From the NCBI RefSeq assembly GCF_021729015.1, contig NZ_JAJQQZ010000003.1, positions 186,001-250,000 on the forward strand: DNA of 64,000 bases, given 5' to 3'. Origin of the DNA: Halobacterium rubrum. Its GTDB lineage: Archaea > Halobacteriota > Halobacteria > Halobacteriales > Halobacteriaceae. The notes beneath the pieces were generated by a model that was not told the origin of the DNA, ran no database searches, and was given only the letters and a program-made list of their open reading frames with translations. This document shows positions 41,826 through 50,976 of this stretch, in pieces. Position 1 is the first letter of the stretch. Each line of letters opens with the position of its first letter. Both the position numbers and the translations under genes were made by a program.

Positions 41826-42452
41826 ATGACAGATACTACCCAATCCCGGCGACGGTTCGTCGTCAGCGTCGGTGGTGCAGCGCTCGCGGGGCTGGCCGGC
41901 TGCAGCAGTCAGTCCGACGGCCCCGGAGACTCGCAGACGACGACGGCGCCGCCGGACACGACCGACGCGACGACGACTGCCGAACCGACGACCTCCCAGC
42001 AGACGACCACCGGAGCCCAGAATCGGGGGTCCAGCGGGCAAGTCGTGGACATGGTCACGGACAACCAGGGGTCGTACTTCGACCCGGTCGGCCTCCTGGT
42101 CGAACCGGGGACGACGGTGACGTTCGTCAACGCCTCCGGGGACCACTCCGCGACGGCCTACCACCCGGACAGCGGCGACCAGCCGTTGCGAATCCCGGAG
42201 GACGCGGCGCCGTTCGACTCCGGCGTCTACACCGAGGACGGCGCGACCTTCGAGTACACCTTCGACGTCGAGGGCGTCTACGACTACTACTGCACGCCCC
42301 ACGAGGCGATGGGGATGGTCGGTCGAATCGTGGTCGGAGCCCCGAACGGGGGGCCGGCTACCGAACCGCCCGACGACCTGCCGCCGGGCGCGCGCGACGC
42401 ACTGCCGTCCGTCGGCACAATCGTCGAGCAGACGACCGTGGACGGGCCGTAG
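41826..42452 (+). CDS. Halocyanin-like blue copper lipoprotein
   Basis: This 208-residue exported cupredoxin has a twin-arginine signal (QSRRRFVVSVGG), a lipobox LAGC with Cys26 as the lipid site, a Thr/Pro/Ser-rich stalk to about residue 70, and the cupredoxin domain. Copper ligands are His107 in GDHSATAYH, and Cys156, His159 and Met164 in YYCTPHEAMGM, the complete type 1 set. It carries electrons on the outer face of the membrane. A Pro-rich 30-residue tail follows the domain. It lies between an exported anchor protein and a cysteine-rich regulator. Confidence 0.92.
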   Translation: MTDTTQSRRRFVVSVGGAALAGLAGCSSQSDGPGDSQTTTAPPDTTDATTTAEPTTSQQTTTGAQNRGSSGQVVDMVTDNQGSYFDPVGLLVEPGTTVTFVNASGDHSATAYHPDSGDQPLRIPEDAAPFDSGVYTEDGATFEYTFDVEGVYDYYCTPHEAMGMVGRIVVGAPNGGPATEPPDDLPPGARDALPSVGTIVEQTTVDGP

Positions 42453-42539
42453 CAGCGCGCGCAGCCGGCGGCCGCCCCGATTTTCGCCGCGTGGAAATCG
42501 CAGCCGGGTTTTCGGTCCCGTGCGGGGAACGTCCACGTG

Positions 42540-43190
42540 ATGAGCACGCCAATCCGGGCGGAGGTTCGGGCGAGCGACCTGCATCGCTGTCCGGTCGCCC
42601 GCGCGTCGGCCGACGCCGACGGGCGAGTCACCCACGTCGCCCGCTCGACGGCGACGACCCGGGACGGGTGCGTCACCGAGGAGTTCGCCGTCGAGGACGC
42701 CGCGTCGTCGCTGCCGCGGGAGGGCTTCGACGACGTCCTCGAGTTCGAGCGCCGCGACGTCTACCGGTTCGAGCGCCCCCAGAACCGGGGCTGTGTCTGC
42801 GAGTGCATCGAACGCCACGGCTGTCCGGTCGCGGACGTCCGCGCCCGTGACGGCGACCTCTACGTGTCGTTTTACGCGGCCGACGTCGAGACCGTGCAGG
42901 ACGCGCTCGCGGACCTCCAGGACTGGTTCGACGACGTCACGGTCCGGCAGCTCACGCAGTCCAGCGACGACGACGACGACAGACGGGACGCGGTGGTCGT
43001 CGACCGCGGCCGGCTGACCGCCCGACAGCGCGAGGTCCTCGAGACCTGCGTCGAGATGGGGTACTTCGAGCACCCCCGGGAGGCGAACGGGACGGAGGTG
43101 GCGTCGGCGCTGGGCATCTCGCCCGCCACGTTCCGCGAGCACCTCGCCGCCGCCCAGCGAGGGCTCCTCGAGTCGGTTCTGGACTGCTGA
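42540..43190 (+). CDS. HTH-10 (Bat/DmsR-type) regulator with cysteine cluster
   Basis: This 216-residue transcriptional regulator has an N-terminal part with six cysteines (17, 44, 85, 87, 89, 95). The run GCVCECIERHGCPV has the CxCxC...C arrangement found in DmsR-like haloarchaeal activators, probably a metal or redox sensor. A C-terminal HTH-10 domain follows (LTARQREVLETCVEMGYFEHPRE, then ALGISPATFREHLAAAQRGLL). The ATG at 42540 follows an overlapping GTG. It is 87 bases downstream of the halocyanin gene, and control of the copper proteins is the simplest inference. Confidence 0.85.
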   Translation: MSTPIRAEVRASDLHRCPVARASADADGRVTHVARSTATTRDGCVTEEFAVEDAASSLPREGFDDVLEFERRDVYRFERPQNRGCVCECIERHGCPVADVRARDGDLYVSFYAADVETVQDALADLQDWFDDVTVRQLTQSSDDDDDRRDAVVVDRGRLTARQREVLETCVEMGYFEHPREANGTEVASALGISPATFREHLAAAQRGLLESVLDC

Positions 43191-43235
43191 GCGCGCCCGG
43201 CGGTGATCGCGCGCCGCGGCGACCCGGAGTACAAT

Positions 43236-43243
43236 TATTTATC
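43236..43243 (+). promoter_or_regulatory. Strong TATA box of the MaoC gene
   Basis: TATTTATC within an AT-rich patch, about 25 bases before the ATG at 43266, predicts a leaderless transcript. It is one of the clearest promoter boxes in the window. Confidence 0.65.
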
Positions 43244-43265
43244 GTTCGGAATTCGGGGTGTGGGT

Positions 43266-43733
43266 ATGGCATACAGCTACGAGCCACACCACTTCGAGGA
43301 CTTCGAGGTCGGCGAGACCTTCGAGAGCGTCGGCCGCACCGTGACCGAGTCGGACTTCACGATGCACTCGATGTTCACGGGCGACTGGACGGAGCTGCAC
43401 TCGAACGCCGAGTACGCCGACGACCAGGAGTTCGGCGAGCGCGTCGCCCACGGCCCGATGACGTTCGTGCTCGCGACCGGGTTCGTCTACCGGTGTGGCT
43501 TCCTCGAGCGCACCGTCGTCGCCTTCCTCGGCATGAACTACATGGACATCCCGGCGCCGGTGAAGATGGACGACACCATCTCGCTGGACATGGAGGTCAC
43601 GGAGACGAAGGAACTCTCCTCCCGGGACGACGCCGGCCTCGTCACCATCGACACCGAGATGACGAACCAGCACGACGAGACCGTCTTCCAGGGGGACATG
43701 AAGTTCCTCGTGAAGCGCGACGGCAGCGAGTGA
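43266..43733 (+). CDS. MaoC-like (R)-specific enoyl-CoA hydratase
   Basis: This 155-residue hot-dog-fold protein has the FEDFEVGETFESVGRTVTESDF start typical of MaoC dehydratases, the catalytic pair in FTGDWTELHSNAEYA (Asp and His), and VAHGPMTFVLATG for the CoA-binding turn. It hydrates an enoyl-CoA or acts on a related thioester. It is a single-domain form, unlike PaaZ, where a MaoC domain is fused to an aldehyde dehydrogenase. A role near the phenylacetate route is possible but only by gene presence. The start at ATG 43266 is supported by the TATA box. Confidence 0.88.
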   Translation: MAYSYEPHHFEDFEVGETFESVGRTVTESDFTMHSMFTGDWTELHSNAEYADDQEFGERVAHGPMTFVLATGFVYRCGFLERTVVAFLGMNYMDIPAPVKMDDTISLDMEVTETKELSSRDDAGLVTIDTEMTNQHDETVFQGDMKFLVKRDGSE

Positions 43734-43843
43734 CCGCGTTCGAGTACCTCCCGGAACGGCCGGCGGCCCCTCGTCGTCCCTACGGAACGAGAACGGTTCG
43801 TTAGACCCCAAAATATTCAGATTCGAATTGATGAAGTGATTAC

Positions 43844-44509
43844 ATGAACCGCCGCCAGGTCCTCCGACGGCTCTCCGTGGCCGGCATCGCTTCGCTGACC
43901 GCCGGGTGTCTGGGAGACCGAACCCCCGCTACCGAGTCCACTACACCACCACAGACAACCACTGAATCCACCACCTCGACTCGAACGACCCTGGACCCGT
44001 CACGTTTCTACAACGTCGTGGACGTGAAGGAGCTTCCCGCCAAACCTCCACAGACAGATGTTGCGTGCGGCGACGACACCCTGGACGACGTCGAACGTCC
44101 ATACGAACACTCCCCCCCGCAGGAAGTCTCCGGACTGGAGCTGACCGCATCGAAGGACAACGTCGCTATCGGCGAGGACATCACGTTCTCGCTCAGGAAC
44201 GTCACCGAGGAACCCATCGAAGTCGGGACGATATACAAGTACAACGTCCAGCGGCTGGAAAACGACCGGTGGACACCACTCTTCCAAACACCGACCAAGG
44301 CGTGGCACGACATCGCGTTCGGGCTCGCGCCAGGCGCTGGCTACGACTGGTCGTTCACCGTCGACCGCGAGGGCCTCGAACGCGAACACAAACCACACGA
44401 AGTCAGCTACCATGTCTGCTCGCCGCTCGAACCCGGAACCTACCGCTTCGCGTTCTGGGGTGTACTCGACGACGCGCTAGCCACCCGGCTCACCGTCGAA
44501 TCGCCGTGA
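43844..44509 (+). CDS. Lipoprotein of unknown function
   Basis: This 221-residue exported lipoprotein has a twin-arginine-like start (MNRRQVLRRLSVAGIASL), a lipobox TAGC at residues about 19-22, a Thr-rich stalk, and a beta-sandwich domain (DNVAIGEDITFSLRNVTEEPIEVGTIYKYNVQRLE). Three cysteines remain in the mature part besides the lipid site. The gene is less GC-rich than its neighbours, which may mean recent arrival. A TATA-like AAAATATT lies about 28 bases before the ATG. No function can be assigned; the domain resembles intracellular-proteinase-inhibitor-like Ig folds. Confidence 0.72.
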   Translation: MNRRQVLRRLSVAGIASLTAGCLGDRTPATESTTPPQTTTESTTSTRTTLDPSRFYNVVDVKELPAKPPQTDVACGDDTLDDVERPYEHSPPQEVSGLELTASKDNVAIGEDITFSLRNVTEEPIEVGTIYKYNVQRLENDRWTPLFQTPTKAWHDIAFGLAPGAGYDWSFTVDREGLEREHKPHEVSYHVCSPLEPGTYRFAFWGVLDDALATRLTVESP

Positions 44510-44654
44510 ACCGTCCACAGTACACCTGAGAGTCCCCCGTCCACGCACACCACCGGGTCGTCGAGAACCCTCGCGACGAGCGATTTTGGGAGCAGTCGAC
44601 GACGCGAGCAACGCCGGGCAGACTTTTCAGTCGGCGCTACGACACCTCGGCACG

Positions 44655-45527
44655 ATGCCCCTCGCCGACCTGCTCGCCGAGACGCGCGCCGTCGACACGC
44701 ACGCCCACCAGCCCACCGCCGAGTTCCTCGAGGACGCCGGCGGCCAGATGATGGCGGACGCTGCCGACAAGTTCGGCTCCGAGATGGACACGTGGGACTA
44801 CGACGAGATGGTCGAGGAGTACCACGACGCCGGCGTCGGCCGCGCCGTCATGCTGGGCTGGGACGCCGAGACGAACACCGGGAACCCGCCCGTGCCGAAC
44901 GACTACGTCGCCGAGGTTCGCGACGAGCACCCCGACTTCCTCGTCGGGTTCGCGTCCGTCGACCCCCTCAAAGACGACTGTGTCGAGGAGGCCTACCGGG
45001 CCGTCGAGGACCTCGACCTCTCCGGGTTCAAGTTCCAGCAGATCGCGCAGGGCTTCGACCCCAGCGACCCCGAGCACGACGACCTCTGGGACGCCATCGA
45101 GAACCTCGGCGTCCCCTGCGTGTTCCACGGCGGGAACTCCACGCTCGGCGCCGGCGCACCGGGTGGGCGGGGGCTGAAGGTCAAACACGGGAACCCGATG
45201 CTGCTGGACGACGTCGCCGCCGAACACCCCGAGCTACAGATACTCATCGCCCACCCCGCGTTCCCCTGGGAGAAAGAACAGCTCGCGATCTGCCAGCAGA
45301 AGGGCAACGTCAAGATGGACCTCTCGGGGTGGCTGCCGAAGTACATCGACGACCAGGTGTTGCAGTACGCCGGCAGCGTGCTCCAGGACGACGTGATGTT
45401 CGGCACGGACTACCCGATGATCGGCCCCGAGGAGTGGCTGGACTCGTTCGCCGAACACACCGACTACAGCGACGACGTCTACCGGAAGCTGCTCTGGGAG
45501 AACGCCGAGGACTTCCTCGGGCTCTAG
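44655..45527 (+). CDS. Amidohydrolase, ACMSD-like (amidohydrolase_2)
   Basis: This 290-residue TIM-barrel metal enzyme has VDTHAHQPTAEFL (HxH metal pair), LVGFASVDPLKDD, GFKFQQIAQGFDPSDP, LIAHPAFPWEKE with the third His, and FGTDYPMIGPEEW with the catalytic Asp. The pattern is that of amidohydrolase_2 decarboxylases and hydrolases such as ACMSD and gamma-resorcylate decarboxylase. The substrate is unknown. The ATG at 44655 fits the family start. The 3' end overlaps the convergent zinc-ribbon gene by four bases. Confidence 0.87.
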   Translation: MPLADLLAETRAVDTHAHQPTAEFLEDAGGQMMADAADKFGSEMDTWDYDEMVEEYHDAGVGRAVMLGWDAETNTGNPPVPNDYVAEVRDEHPDFLVGFASVDPLKDDCVEEAYRAVEDLDLSGFKFQQIAQGFDPSDPEHDDLWDAIENLGVPCVFHGGNSTLGAGAPGGRGLKVKHGNPMLLDDVAAEHPELQILIAHPAFPWEKEQLAICQQKGNVKMDLSGWLPKYIDDQVLQYAGSVLQDDVMFGTDYPMIGPEEWLDSFAEHTDYSDDVYRKLLWENAEDFLGL

Positions 45528-45817
45528 CGCGTCAGCCAGCCGGGCGGGCTGGCCCGCTGCCGGGTCGACCCGGCGCCCGGCAGCTGGGCGACACAGGACC
45601 GACAGAACCGGTACTCGGGGTCGTTCTCGGTGCCACACCGCGGACACTCCACGCCGTCGTCGCCGGGCGCTGTCGACGACTGGTCGCCGTTCTCCACCGT
45701 GCGAGCGGTGACGGCTTGCCCGCTGTCGCCGCCGAGCCAGTCGAGGAGGGACGTGGCGGCGAGGTTCACCGCGAGCAGCGCCACGGCGACGCCGAACAGC
45801 CACGCTCCGGTGAGCAT
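45524..45817 (-). CDS. Small membrane-anchored zinc-ribbon protein
   Basis: This 97-residue protein has one N-terminal membrane helix (LTGAWLFGVAVALLAVNLA), an acidic linker, then a zinc ribbon with CPRC and CRSC (ECPRCGTENDPEYRFCRSC), leaving about 23 residues. Similar double-CxxC ribbons on a membrane helix are common in haloarchaea, with unknown role. It converges on the amidohydrolase gene with stops overlapping, and is 46 bases before the next minus-strand stop. Confidence 0.75.
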   Translation of the reverse strand: MLTGAWLFGVAVALLAVNLAATSLLDWLGGDSGQAVTARTVENGDQSSTAPGDDGVECPRCGTENDPEYRFCRSCVAQLPGAGSTRQRASPPGWLTR

Positions 45818-45863
45818 CGTTGCATTCGAACGTTGGTGTCGTTCGACAAAAAATCCAGCGCCG

Positions 45864-46292
45864 TCAGTCGGGTGCCGCCGTCGCCGCCCAGCCGCCGAGC
45901 CGGCCGCCGAGCGCGAACGCCGCCGCGACCAGCAGCGCCGCGGCCGCCACCACGACCCGGGGCACGTCGCGAATCAGCCGGCTGGGGACGCCGGCGGTCG
46001 CCAGCGCGTAGTGGAGGTGGTGGAAGACGCCCACCGTGTCGCCGTACAGCACCGCCCACCAGAACGCGACGGCGACGCCGACGCCCGCGCTCGCGCCGGC
46101 CGCGAGCGCTGCGCGCTCCCGCCGTCGGACCGCCAGTTTCGCGGCGACGTACCCGCCGAGGACGCCGACCGCGACGACCCGGAACGCCGTCGTCGCCGTG
46201 CTCGGGTGGTGTGGCGGGAGCGCCCGGAACGTCGCGAGCACGGCTGCCTGCACGAGCACGCCGGCGGCGACGGCGGCGACGAATCTGCGCAC
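45864..46292 (-). CDS. Four-helix membrane protein of unknown function
   Basis: This 142-residue protein has four membrane helices (about 5-22, 34-52, 65-84 and 115-133) and a loop YGDTVGVFHHLHYALATAG with three His. I recognise no family. It is transcribed on the minus strand downstream of the HTH-10 regulator of the hut region, separated by 37 bases, and may belong to the same transcript. Confidence 0.7.
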   Translation of the reverse strand: MRRFVAAVAAGVLVQAAVLATFRALPPHHPSTATTAFRVVAVGVLGGYVAAKLAVRRRERAALAAGASAGVGVAVAFWWAVLYGDTVGVFHHLHYALATAGVPSRLIRDVPRVVVAAAALLVAAAFALGGRLGGWAATAAPD

Positions 46293-46329
46293 GTGTGTCT
46301 CTCGGCGGGCCGGAGACAGAAGCGTTGCG

Positions 46330-46959
46330 TTACCCCCGGAGCGCCGCCCGCGCGAGCTTCCCCTCGGCGCGCCGAAGGTGTTCTTCGAGCGTCGAGCGCG
46401 CGAGCCCGAACTGGTCGGCGAGGTCGGCGGTGGTCGCGCCCCGGGGGAGGTCGTAGAAGCCCGCTTCGACCGCTGCGCGCAGGACCGCCGCCTGCCTCGC
46501 AGTGAGGTCGGCGGCCGCCGCTCCGGGCGCCGCCGACGCCGGCGCGCTCACCTCGCGCTTGTCCGCGACGGTGACGTCGTAGTCCGCGCGCAGGTCGTGG
46601 TAGACGTCGGTGAGCGCCGCCGGCGAGAGCGCGAGCACCTGGAGGCGCTTCTCGCCGGCCTCGTAGGTCAGCGGCGGGACGAGCAGACAGCCGTGGGCGG
46701 CGAGCGTGTCCTCGACGCCGTCGTCGGACTCGGCGCGTAGACACGCCTCCGTCACGGCCAGGGTCGTGTCGCCTTCCGCGACTCGCTCGCCGACGCCGAC
46801 GCGCTCGTCGACGGCGTCGAGCACGCGTTCGGCGCCGCCACCTCGGACTTCGAGCAGGTCGCAGTGGTCGTTGCACCAGAGCCGCATCCGTGCGTCCGTG
46901 TCGGCGGTCGCGGCGGCGTACGCCCCGCCGCCCGCGAGCCGGAAGGTCGCCTGCTGCAC
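46330..46959 (-). CDS. HTH-10 regulator divergent from the hut operon
   Basis: This 209-residue protein has a mixed alpha/beta sensor-like N-terminal part (about 1-140, with RMRLWCNDHCDLLEVRG) and a C-terminal HTH-10 DNA-binding domain (LTARQAAVLRAAVEAGFYDLPRG, then QFGLARSTLEEHLRRAEGKLAR). The GTG at 46959 is chosen because TATAAATA lies 20-27 bases upstream, giving a leaderless start. It is divergent to hutU with 83 bases between the start codons, so it is the natural candidate for the histidine-degradation regulator. The CNDHC motif could bind a ligand or metal. Confidence 0.82.
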   Translation of the reverse strand: MQQATFRLAGGGAYAAATADTDARMRLWCNDHCDLLEVRGGGAERVLDAVDERVGVGERVAEGDTTLAVTEACLRAESDDGVEDTLAAHGCLLVPPLTYEAGEKRLQVLALSPAALTDVYHDLRADYDVTVADKREVSAPASAAPGAAAADLTARQAAVLRAAVEAGFYDLPRGATTADLADQFGLARSTLEEHLRRAEGKLARAALRG

Positions 46960-46979
46960 GGCGCCCCTTCCACGCCCAC

Positions 46980-46987
46980 GTATAAAT
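46980..46987 (-). promoter_or_regulatory. TATA box for the hut-adjacent regulator
   Basis: TATAAATA (read as TATTTATA on the minus strand) lies 21-28 bases upstream of the GTG at 46959, fixing that start and predicting a leaderless mRNA. It lies within the intergenic region shared with hutU. Confidence 0.65.
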
Positions 46988-47042
46988 AGCCCGTCGTTAG
47001 GAGGGGTGCACGCCTTTGTGATGCGTCCCCGAACTACGGTGT

Positions 47043-48821
47043 ATGGACGCACCAGACGCGGACTTCGAGGTGGGCGAGCCCTCTCCCGAGTGGGAGTCCT
47101 ACCGGGGCGCGCCCACGGGAACGGACATCGAGTGCGAGGGGTGGCGACAGGAAGCCGCCCTACGGATGCTGAACAACAATCTGGACCCGGAGGTCGCCGA
47201 GCAGCCCGAGGACCTCGTCGTCTACGGCGGGACCGGCCGAGCAGCCCGCTCGTGGGACGCCTACGACGCCATCCTCGAGGAACTCCGGGACCTCGGCGAC
47301 ACCGAGACGCTGCTCGTGCAGTCCGGGAAGCCGGTCGGCGTCTTCGATACCCACGAGCGCGCGCCCAGGGTCCTCATCGCGAACTCGAACCTCGTCGGGA
47401 AGTGGGACAACTGGGAGCACTTCCACGAACTCGAAGCCGACGGCAAGATCATGTACGGCCAGATGACCGCCGGATCGTGGGCGTACATCGGCACGCAGGG
47501 CATCATCCAGGGCACCTTCGAGACGCTCGCCGAGCTCGCGCGCGAGCACTACCCCGAGAACGACGGCCTCCGCGGGAAGATTGTCGCCACCGGCGGCCTC
47601 GGCGGCATGGGCGGCGCGCAGCCGCTGGCTGTCACGATGAACCACGGGGTCTGCATCGCGGCCGAGGTCGACGAGGCCCGCATCGACCGCCGCATCGAGA
47701 CCGGCTACTGCATGGAGAAGACCGACGACCTCGACGACGCTATCGAGCGCGCACGGGAGGCCGCCGAGGCCGGCGAGCCGTACTCCGTCGGCGTCCACGG
47801 CAACGCCGCCGACGTGCTGGAGGGCATGCTCGACAGGGGTTTCGTGCCCGACGTCGTTACCGACCAGACCAGCGCCCACGACGAACTGGAAGGGTACTAC
47901 CCCAGCGGCTACACCGTCGACGAAGCCGACCAGCTCCGGGAGGACGACCCCGTTGCCTACCGCGAGGCGTCGATGGACACGATGGCGCGCCACGTCGCCG
48001 CCATCCTCGAGCTCCAGGACGAGGGCGCCGTCGCCTTCGAGTACGGCAACAACATCCGCGGACAGGTCGCCGACCACCGCGGGGACGTGACGACGACCGC
48101 CGGCGAGTCCCACGACCCGTTCGACTTCCCGGGGTTCGTGCCGGCGTACATCCGGCCGCTGTTCTGCCGCGGGAAGGGGCCGTTCCGGTGGGCGGCGCTG
48201 TCCGGGAACCCCGCGGACATCCACCGAACCGACGAGGCCGTCAAGGAGCTGTTCCCGGAGAAAGCCGACCTGCACCGCTGGATCGACCTCGCACAGGAGC
48301 AGGTCGAGTTCCAGGGACTACCCAGCCGGGTGTGCTGGCTCGGCTACCGCAGCGAAGACGACCCGGACGGCCTCACGGAGCGGGCCAGGTTCGCGCTCAG
48401 AATCAACGAACTCGTCGCCGACGACGAAATCGAGGCGCCAGTCGTCGTGACTCGTGACCACCTCGACGCCGGGAGCGTCGCCAGCCCCAACCGCGAGACG
48501 GAAGCCATGAAGGACGGGACGGACGCGGTGGCGGACTGGCCGATTCTGAACGCGCTGCTGAACACGGCTGCCGGCGCGGACATCGTCAGCGTCCACGACG
48601 GCGGCGGCGTCGGCATCGGGAACTCGCTGCACACCAACAACCACGTCGTCCTCGACGGCTCGGACCACGCAGCGGAGACGGCGCGACGGGTGTTCACGAC
48701 CGACCCCGGCATGGGCGTGATTCGCCACGCTGACGCCGGCTACGACGAAGCGCTCGACGAGGCCGCCGACTCCGGCGTCACCGTCCCGATGCGCGACGAG
48801 CACGCGGAGGGCGAGCGGTGA
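47043..48821 (+). CDS. hutU: Urocanate hydratase
   Basis: This 592-residue NAD-containing enzyme makes imidazolone propionate from urocanate, the second step of histidine breakdown. [20 protein letters not shown] and [23 protein letters not shown] (with the NAD-binding GGxGGMGGAQ) are family signatures. The active-site region [25 protein letters not shown] contains the conserved Cys, and [16 protein letters not shown] occurs near the C-terminus. It is the first gene of the hutUGIH operon, and its stop overlaps the hutG start (TGATG). Confidence 0.96.
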   Translation: MDAPDADFEVGEPSPEWESYRGAPTGTDIECEGWRQEAALRMLNNNLDPEVAEQPEDLVVYGGTGRAARSWDAYDAILEELRDLGDTETLLVQSGKPVGVFDTHERAPRVLIANSNLVGKWDNWEHFHELEADGKIMYGQMTAGSWAYIGTQGIIQGTFETLAELAREHYPENDGLRGKIVATGGLGGMGGAQPLAVTMNHGVCIAAEVDEARIDRRIETGYCMEKTDDLDDAIERAREAAEAGEPYSVGVHGNAADVLEGMLDRGFVPDVVTDQTSAHDELEGYYPSGYTVDEADQLREDDPVAYREASMDTMARHVAAILELQDEGAVAFEYGNNIRGQVADHRGDVTTTAGESHDPFDFPGFVPAYIRPLFCRGKGPFRWAALSGNPADIHRTDEAVKELFPEKADLHRWIDLAQEQVEFQGLPSRVCWLGYRSEDDPDGLTERARFALRINELVADDEIEAPVVVTRDHLDAGSVASPNRETEAMKDGTDAVADWPILNALLNTAAGADIVSVHDGGGVGIGNSLHTNNHVVLDGSDHAAETARRVFTTDPGMGVIRHADAGYDEALDEAADSGVTVPMRDEHAEGER

Positions 48822-49738
48822 TGTTCCGGGACGCCTCCGACTGGGCGCCGACCAGCACGGACCCGAACGACGAGCAGTTCGGGGACGCCGTCGACCCGGT
48901 CGGCGTCGAGGACGCCGACAGCTACGACGCCGTCCTCGTCGGTGAACCCTACGACGGCGCCGTCATCGGCCGCGAGGGAGCGCGCGAGGGGCCCGCCGCA
49001 GTCCGGTCGTCGCTGGCGGGCGCGAAGACCAACCACTTCGAGGCCGGCCCAGTCGACAGCGTGGCGGACCTCGGAGACGTCGTGATTCCGGACGAGGACG
49101 TGGCTGGTGCGCAAGCCACCGTCAGGGAGGCCGCTGCGTCCGTCCACGAGACGGACGCGCTCCCGGTGTTCGTCGGCGGCGACAACTCGCTGTCGTACGC
49201 GAACGTCGCGCCGCTGCTCGACGACGGCGGTCATAGCGTCGGCGTCGTGAGCTTCGACGCCCACCTCGACTGCCGCGAGGTCGGCGACGACGGACCGACG
49301 AGCGGGACGCCCTATCGCCAGCTGTTCGACGCCGGGCTGGACTCGCTGGCCGTCGTCGGCGCCCGGCACTTCGAGACGAGCACGCCGTACGCTGGGTTCC
49401 TCCGAGAACAGGGCGGCCACGTCGTCACGAGCGAGGAGGTCGCCGTCGACCCGACCGGCGCGCTGGACGTCGCCCGGTCGGCGCTCGACGGTGTCGACCA
49501 CGTCTACGTGAGCGTCGACGTCGACGTCCTCGACGCCGCCTACCCAGGTGCGAGCGCGCCGACACCCGGCGGCCTCCAGCCCCGCGAGCTGTTCCGACTC
49601 GTTCGGTCGCTGGCCGACAGCGACGACCGAATCCGGGGGTTCGAGGTGGTGGAGACGGCGCCGCCACTCGACACCGCGAATCGCACCGTCGACGCCGCGG
49701 CTCGAACGATTGCGCACTTCCTCGCGGGGGCACGATGA
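48821..49738 (+). CDS. hutG: Formimidoylglutamase (arginase family)
   Basis: This 305-residue binuclear manganese hydrolase has the arginase-family ligand motifs [22 protein letters not shown] and [16 protein letters not shown]. These are complete except that the typical GGxH is GGDN, as in formiminoglutamase-like members. In this operon it should convert N-formimidoylglutamate to glutamate and formamide. The ATG at 48821 overlaps the hutU stop by one base, and the gene overlaps hutI by four bases. The position between hutU and hutI supports the assignment over agmatinase or arginase. Confidence 0.93.
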   Translation: MFRDASDWAPTSTDPNDEQFGDAVDPVGVEDADSYDAVLVGEPYDGAVIGREGAREGPAAVRSSLAGAKTNHFEAGPVDSVADLGDVVIPDEDVAGAQATVREAAASVHETDALPVFVGGDNSLSYANVAPLLDDGGHSVGVVSFDAHLDCREVGDDGPTSGTPYRQLFDAGLDSLAVVGARHFETSTPYAGFLREQGGHVVTSEEVAVDPTGALDVARSALDGVDHVYVSVDVDVLDAAYPGASAPTPGGLQPRELFRLVRSLADSDDRIRGFEVVETAPPLDTANRTVDAAARTIAHFLAGAR

Positions 49739-50976
49739 GCGACCTCGACGCCGTCGTCTACGGCGCCAGCGAAGTGGTGGTCGGCCCAGACGACGCTGGT
49801 GGACTGAACACGTGCGAGGACGGCGCAGTCGCGGTCGTCGACGGGACAGTCGCTGCCGCCGGTGAGACCGACGACGTGCTCGCCGAGTATCCGGCCGAGA
49901 ACGCCGAGACGGCCATCGAGGCCGGAGGCAAAACCGTGCTGCCGGGATTCGTGGACCCCCACACGCACGCGCTGTTCGCGGGCGACCGCAGCGACGAGTT
50001 CGCCGCGAAGCTCCGGGGCAAGCCGTACCAGGAGATTCTCGCCGAGGGCGGCGGCATCCTGCGGACGGTCGAGGCGGTCCGTGCGGCCAGCGACGAGGAA
50101 CTGGTCGCGAACCTCACCGACCAGCTCGACGCGATGCTGGCCCACGGGACGACGACGGCCGAGGTGAAGACCGGCTACGGGCTCGACACCGAGACCGAGC
50201 TCCGGATGCTGGACGCCGTCGAGGCCGCCGCCGCCGACCACCCGGTCGACGTGGTCGCGACGTTCCTCGGTGCGCACGCCGTCCCGGACGGCACCGACAC
50301 CGACGACTACGTCGACGAGGTGGTCGACGAGCAGATTCCGGCCGCCGCGGAGCACGGCGCGGCCGAGTTCTGTGACGTGTTCTGCGAGGAGGGCGTGTTC
50401 ACCGTCGAGCAGTCCCGGCGCGTCCTCGAAGCCGGCCGTGAGCACGGCCTCACGCCGAAGATTCACGCAGAGGAGTTTACCCGGCTTGGCAGCGCACAGC
50501 TGGCCGCGGACCTCGGCGCAGCCAGCGCCGACCACCTCCTGCACGCCAACCGAGAGGACGCCGAGGCACTTGCTGACGCAGACGTGAGGCCGGTGCTCCT
50601 CCCGGGGACGGCGTTCGCGCTCGGCGAGGACTACGCCGACCCCGAGCAGTTCGAAGCGGCCGGTGCGCCGGTCGCGCTCGCGACGGACCTGAACCCGAAC
50701 TGCTACTCCCAGTCGATGGGGTTCGTCGTCGCGCTCGCCTGCAACGGGATGCGGATGGCGCCCGCCGACGCGCTGCTCGGCGCGACCACGCGGGCTGCCC
50801 GGGCGATCGACCGCGACGGCGACGGCACCGGGACGCTCCGCGAGGGGACCGCAGCCGACCTCCTCGTGGCCGACGGGCCGAGCCACGTCCACGTCCCGTA
50901 CAACTTCGGCGTGAACAGCGTCGAGACCGTGCTGAAAGACGGTTCGGTCGTCGCCAGCGGGGGTGAGCGAGTGTGA
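49735..50976 (+). CDS. hutI: Imidazolonepropionase
   Basis: This 413-residue amidohydrolase opens imidazolone propionate to formimidoylglutamate. Metal ligands are in [42 protein letters not shown] is the substrate loop. [34 protein letters not shown] with the next His, and [11 protein letters not shown] with the catalytic Asp follow. All family landmarks are present. It starts at ATG 49735 overlapping the hutG stop by four bases, and in turn overlaps hutH. Confidence 0.95.
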   Translation: MSDLDAVVYGASEVVVGPDDAGGLNTCEDGAVAVVDGTVAAAGETDDVLAEYPAENAETAIEAGGKTVLPGFVDPHTHALFAGDRSDEFAAKLRGKPYQEILAEGGGILRTVEAVRAASDEELVANLTDQLDAMLAHGTTTAEVKTGYGLDTETELRMLDAVEAAAADHPVDVVATFLGAHAVPDGTDTDDYVDEVVDEQIPAAAEHGAAEFCDVFCEEGVFTVEQSRRVLEAGREHGLTPKIHAEEFTRLGSAQLAADLGAASADHLLHANREDAEALADADVRPVLLPGTAFALGEDYADPEQFEAAGAPVALATDLNPNCYSQSMGFVVALACNGMRMAPADALLGATTRAARAIDRDGDGTGTLREGTAADLLVADGPSHVHVPYNFGVNSVETVLKDGSVVASGGERV

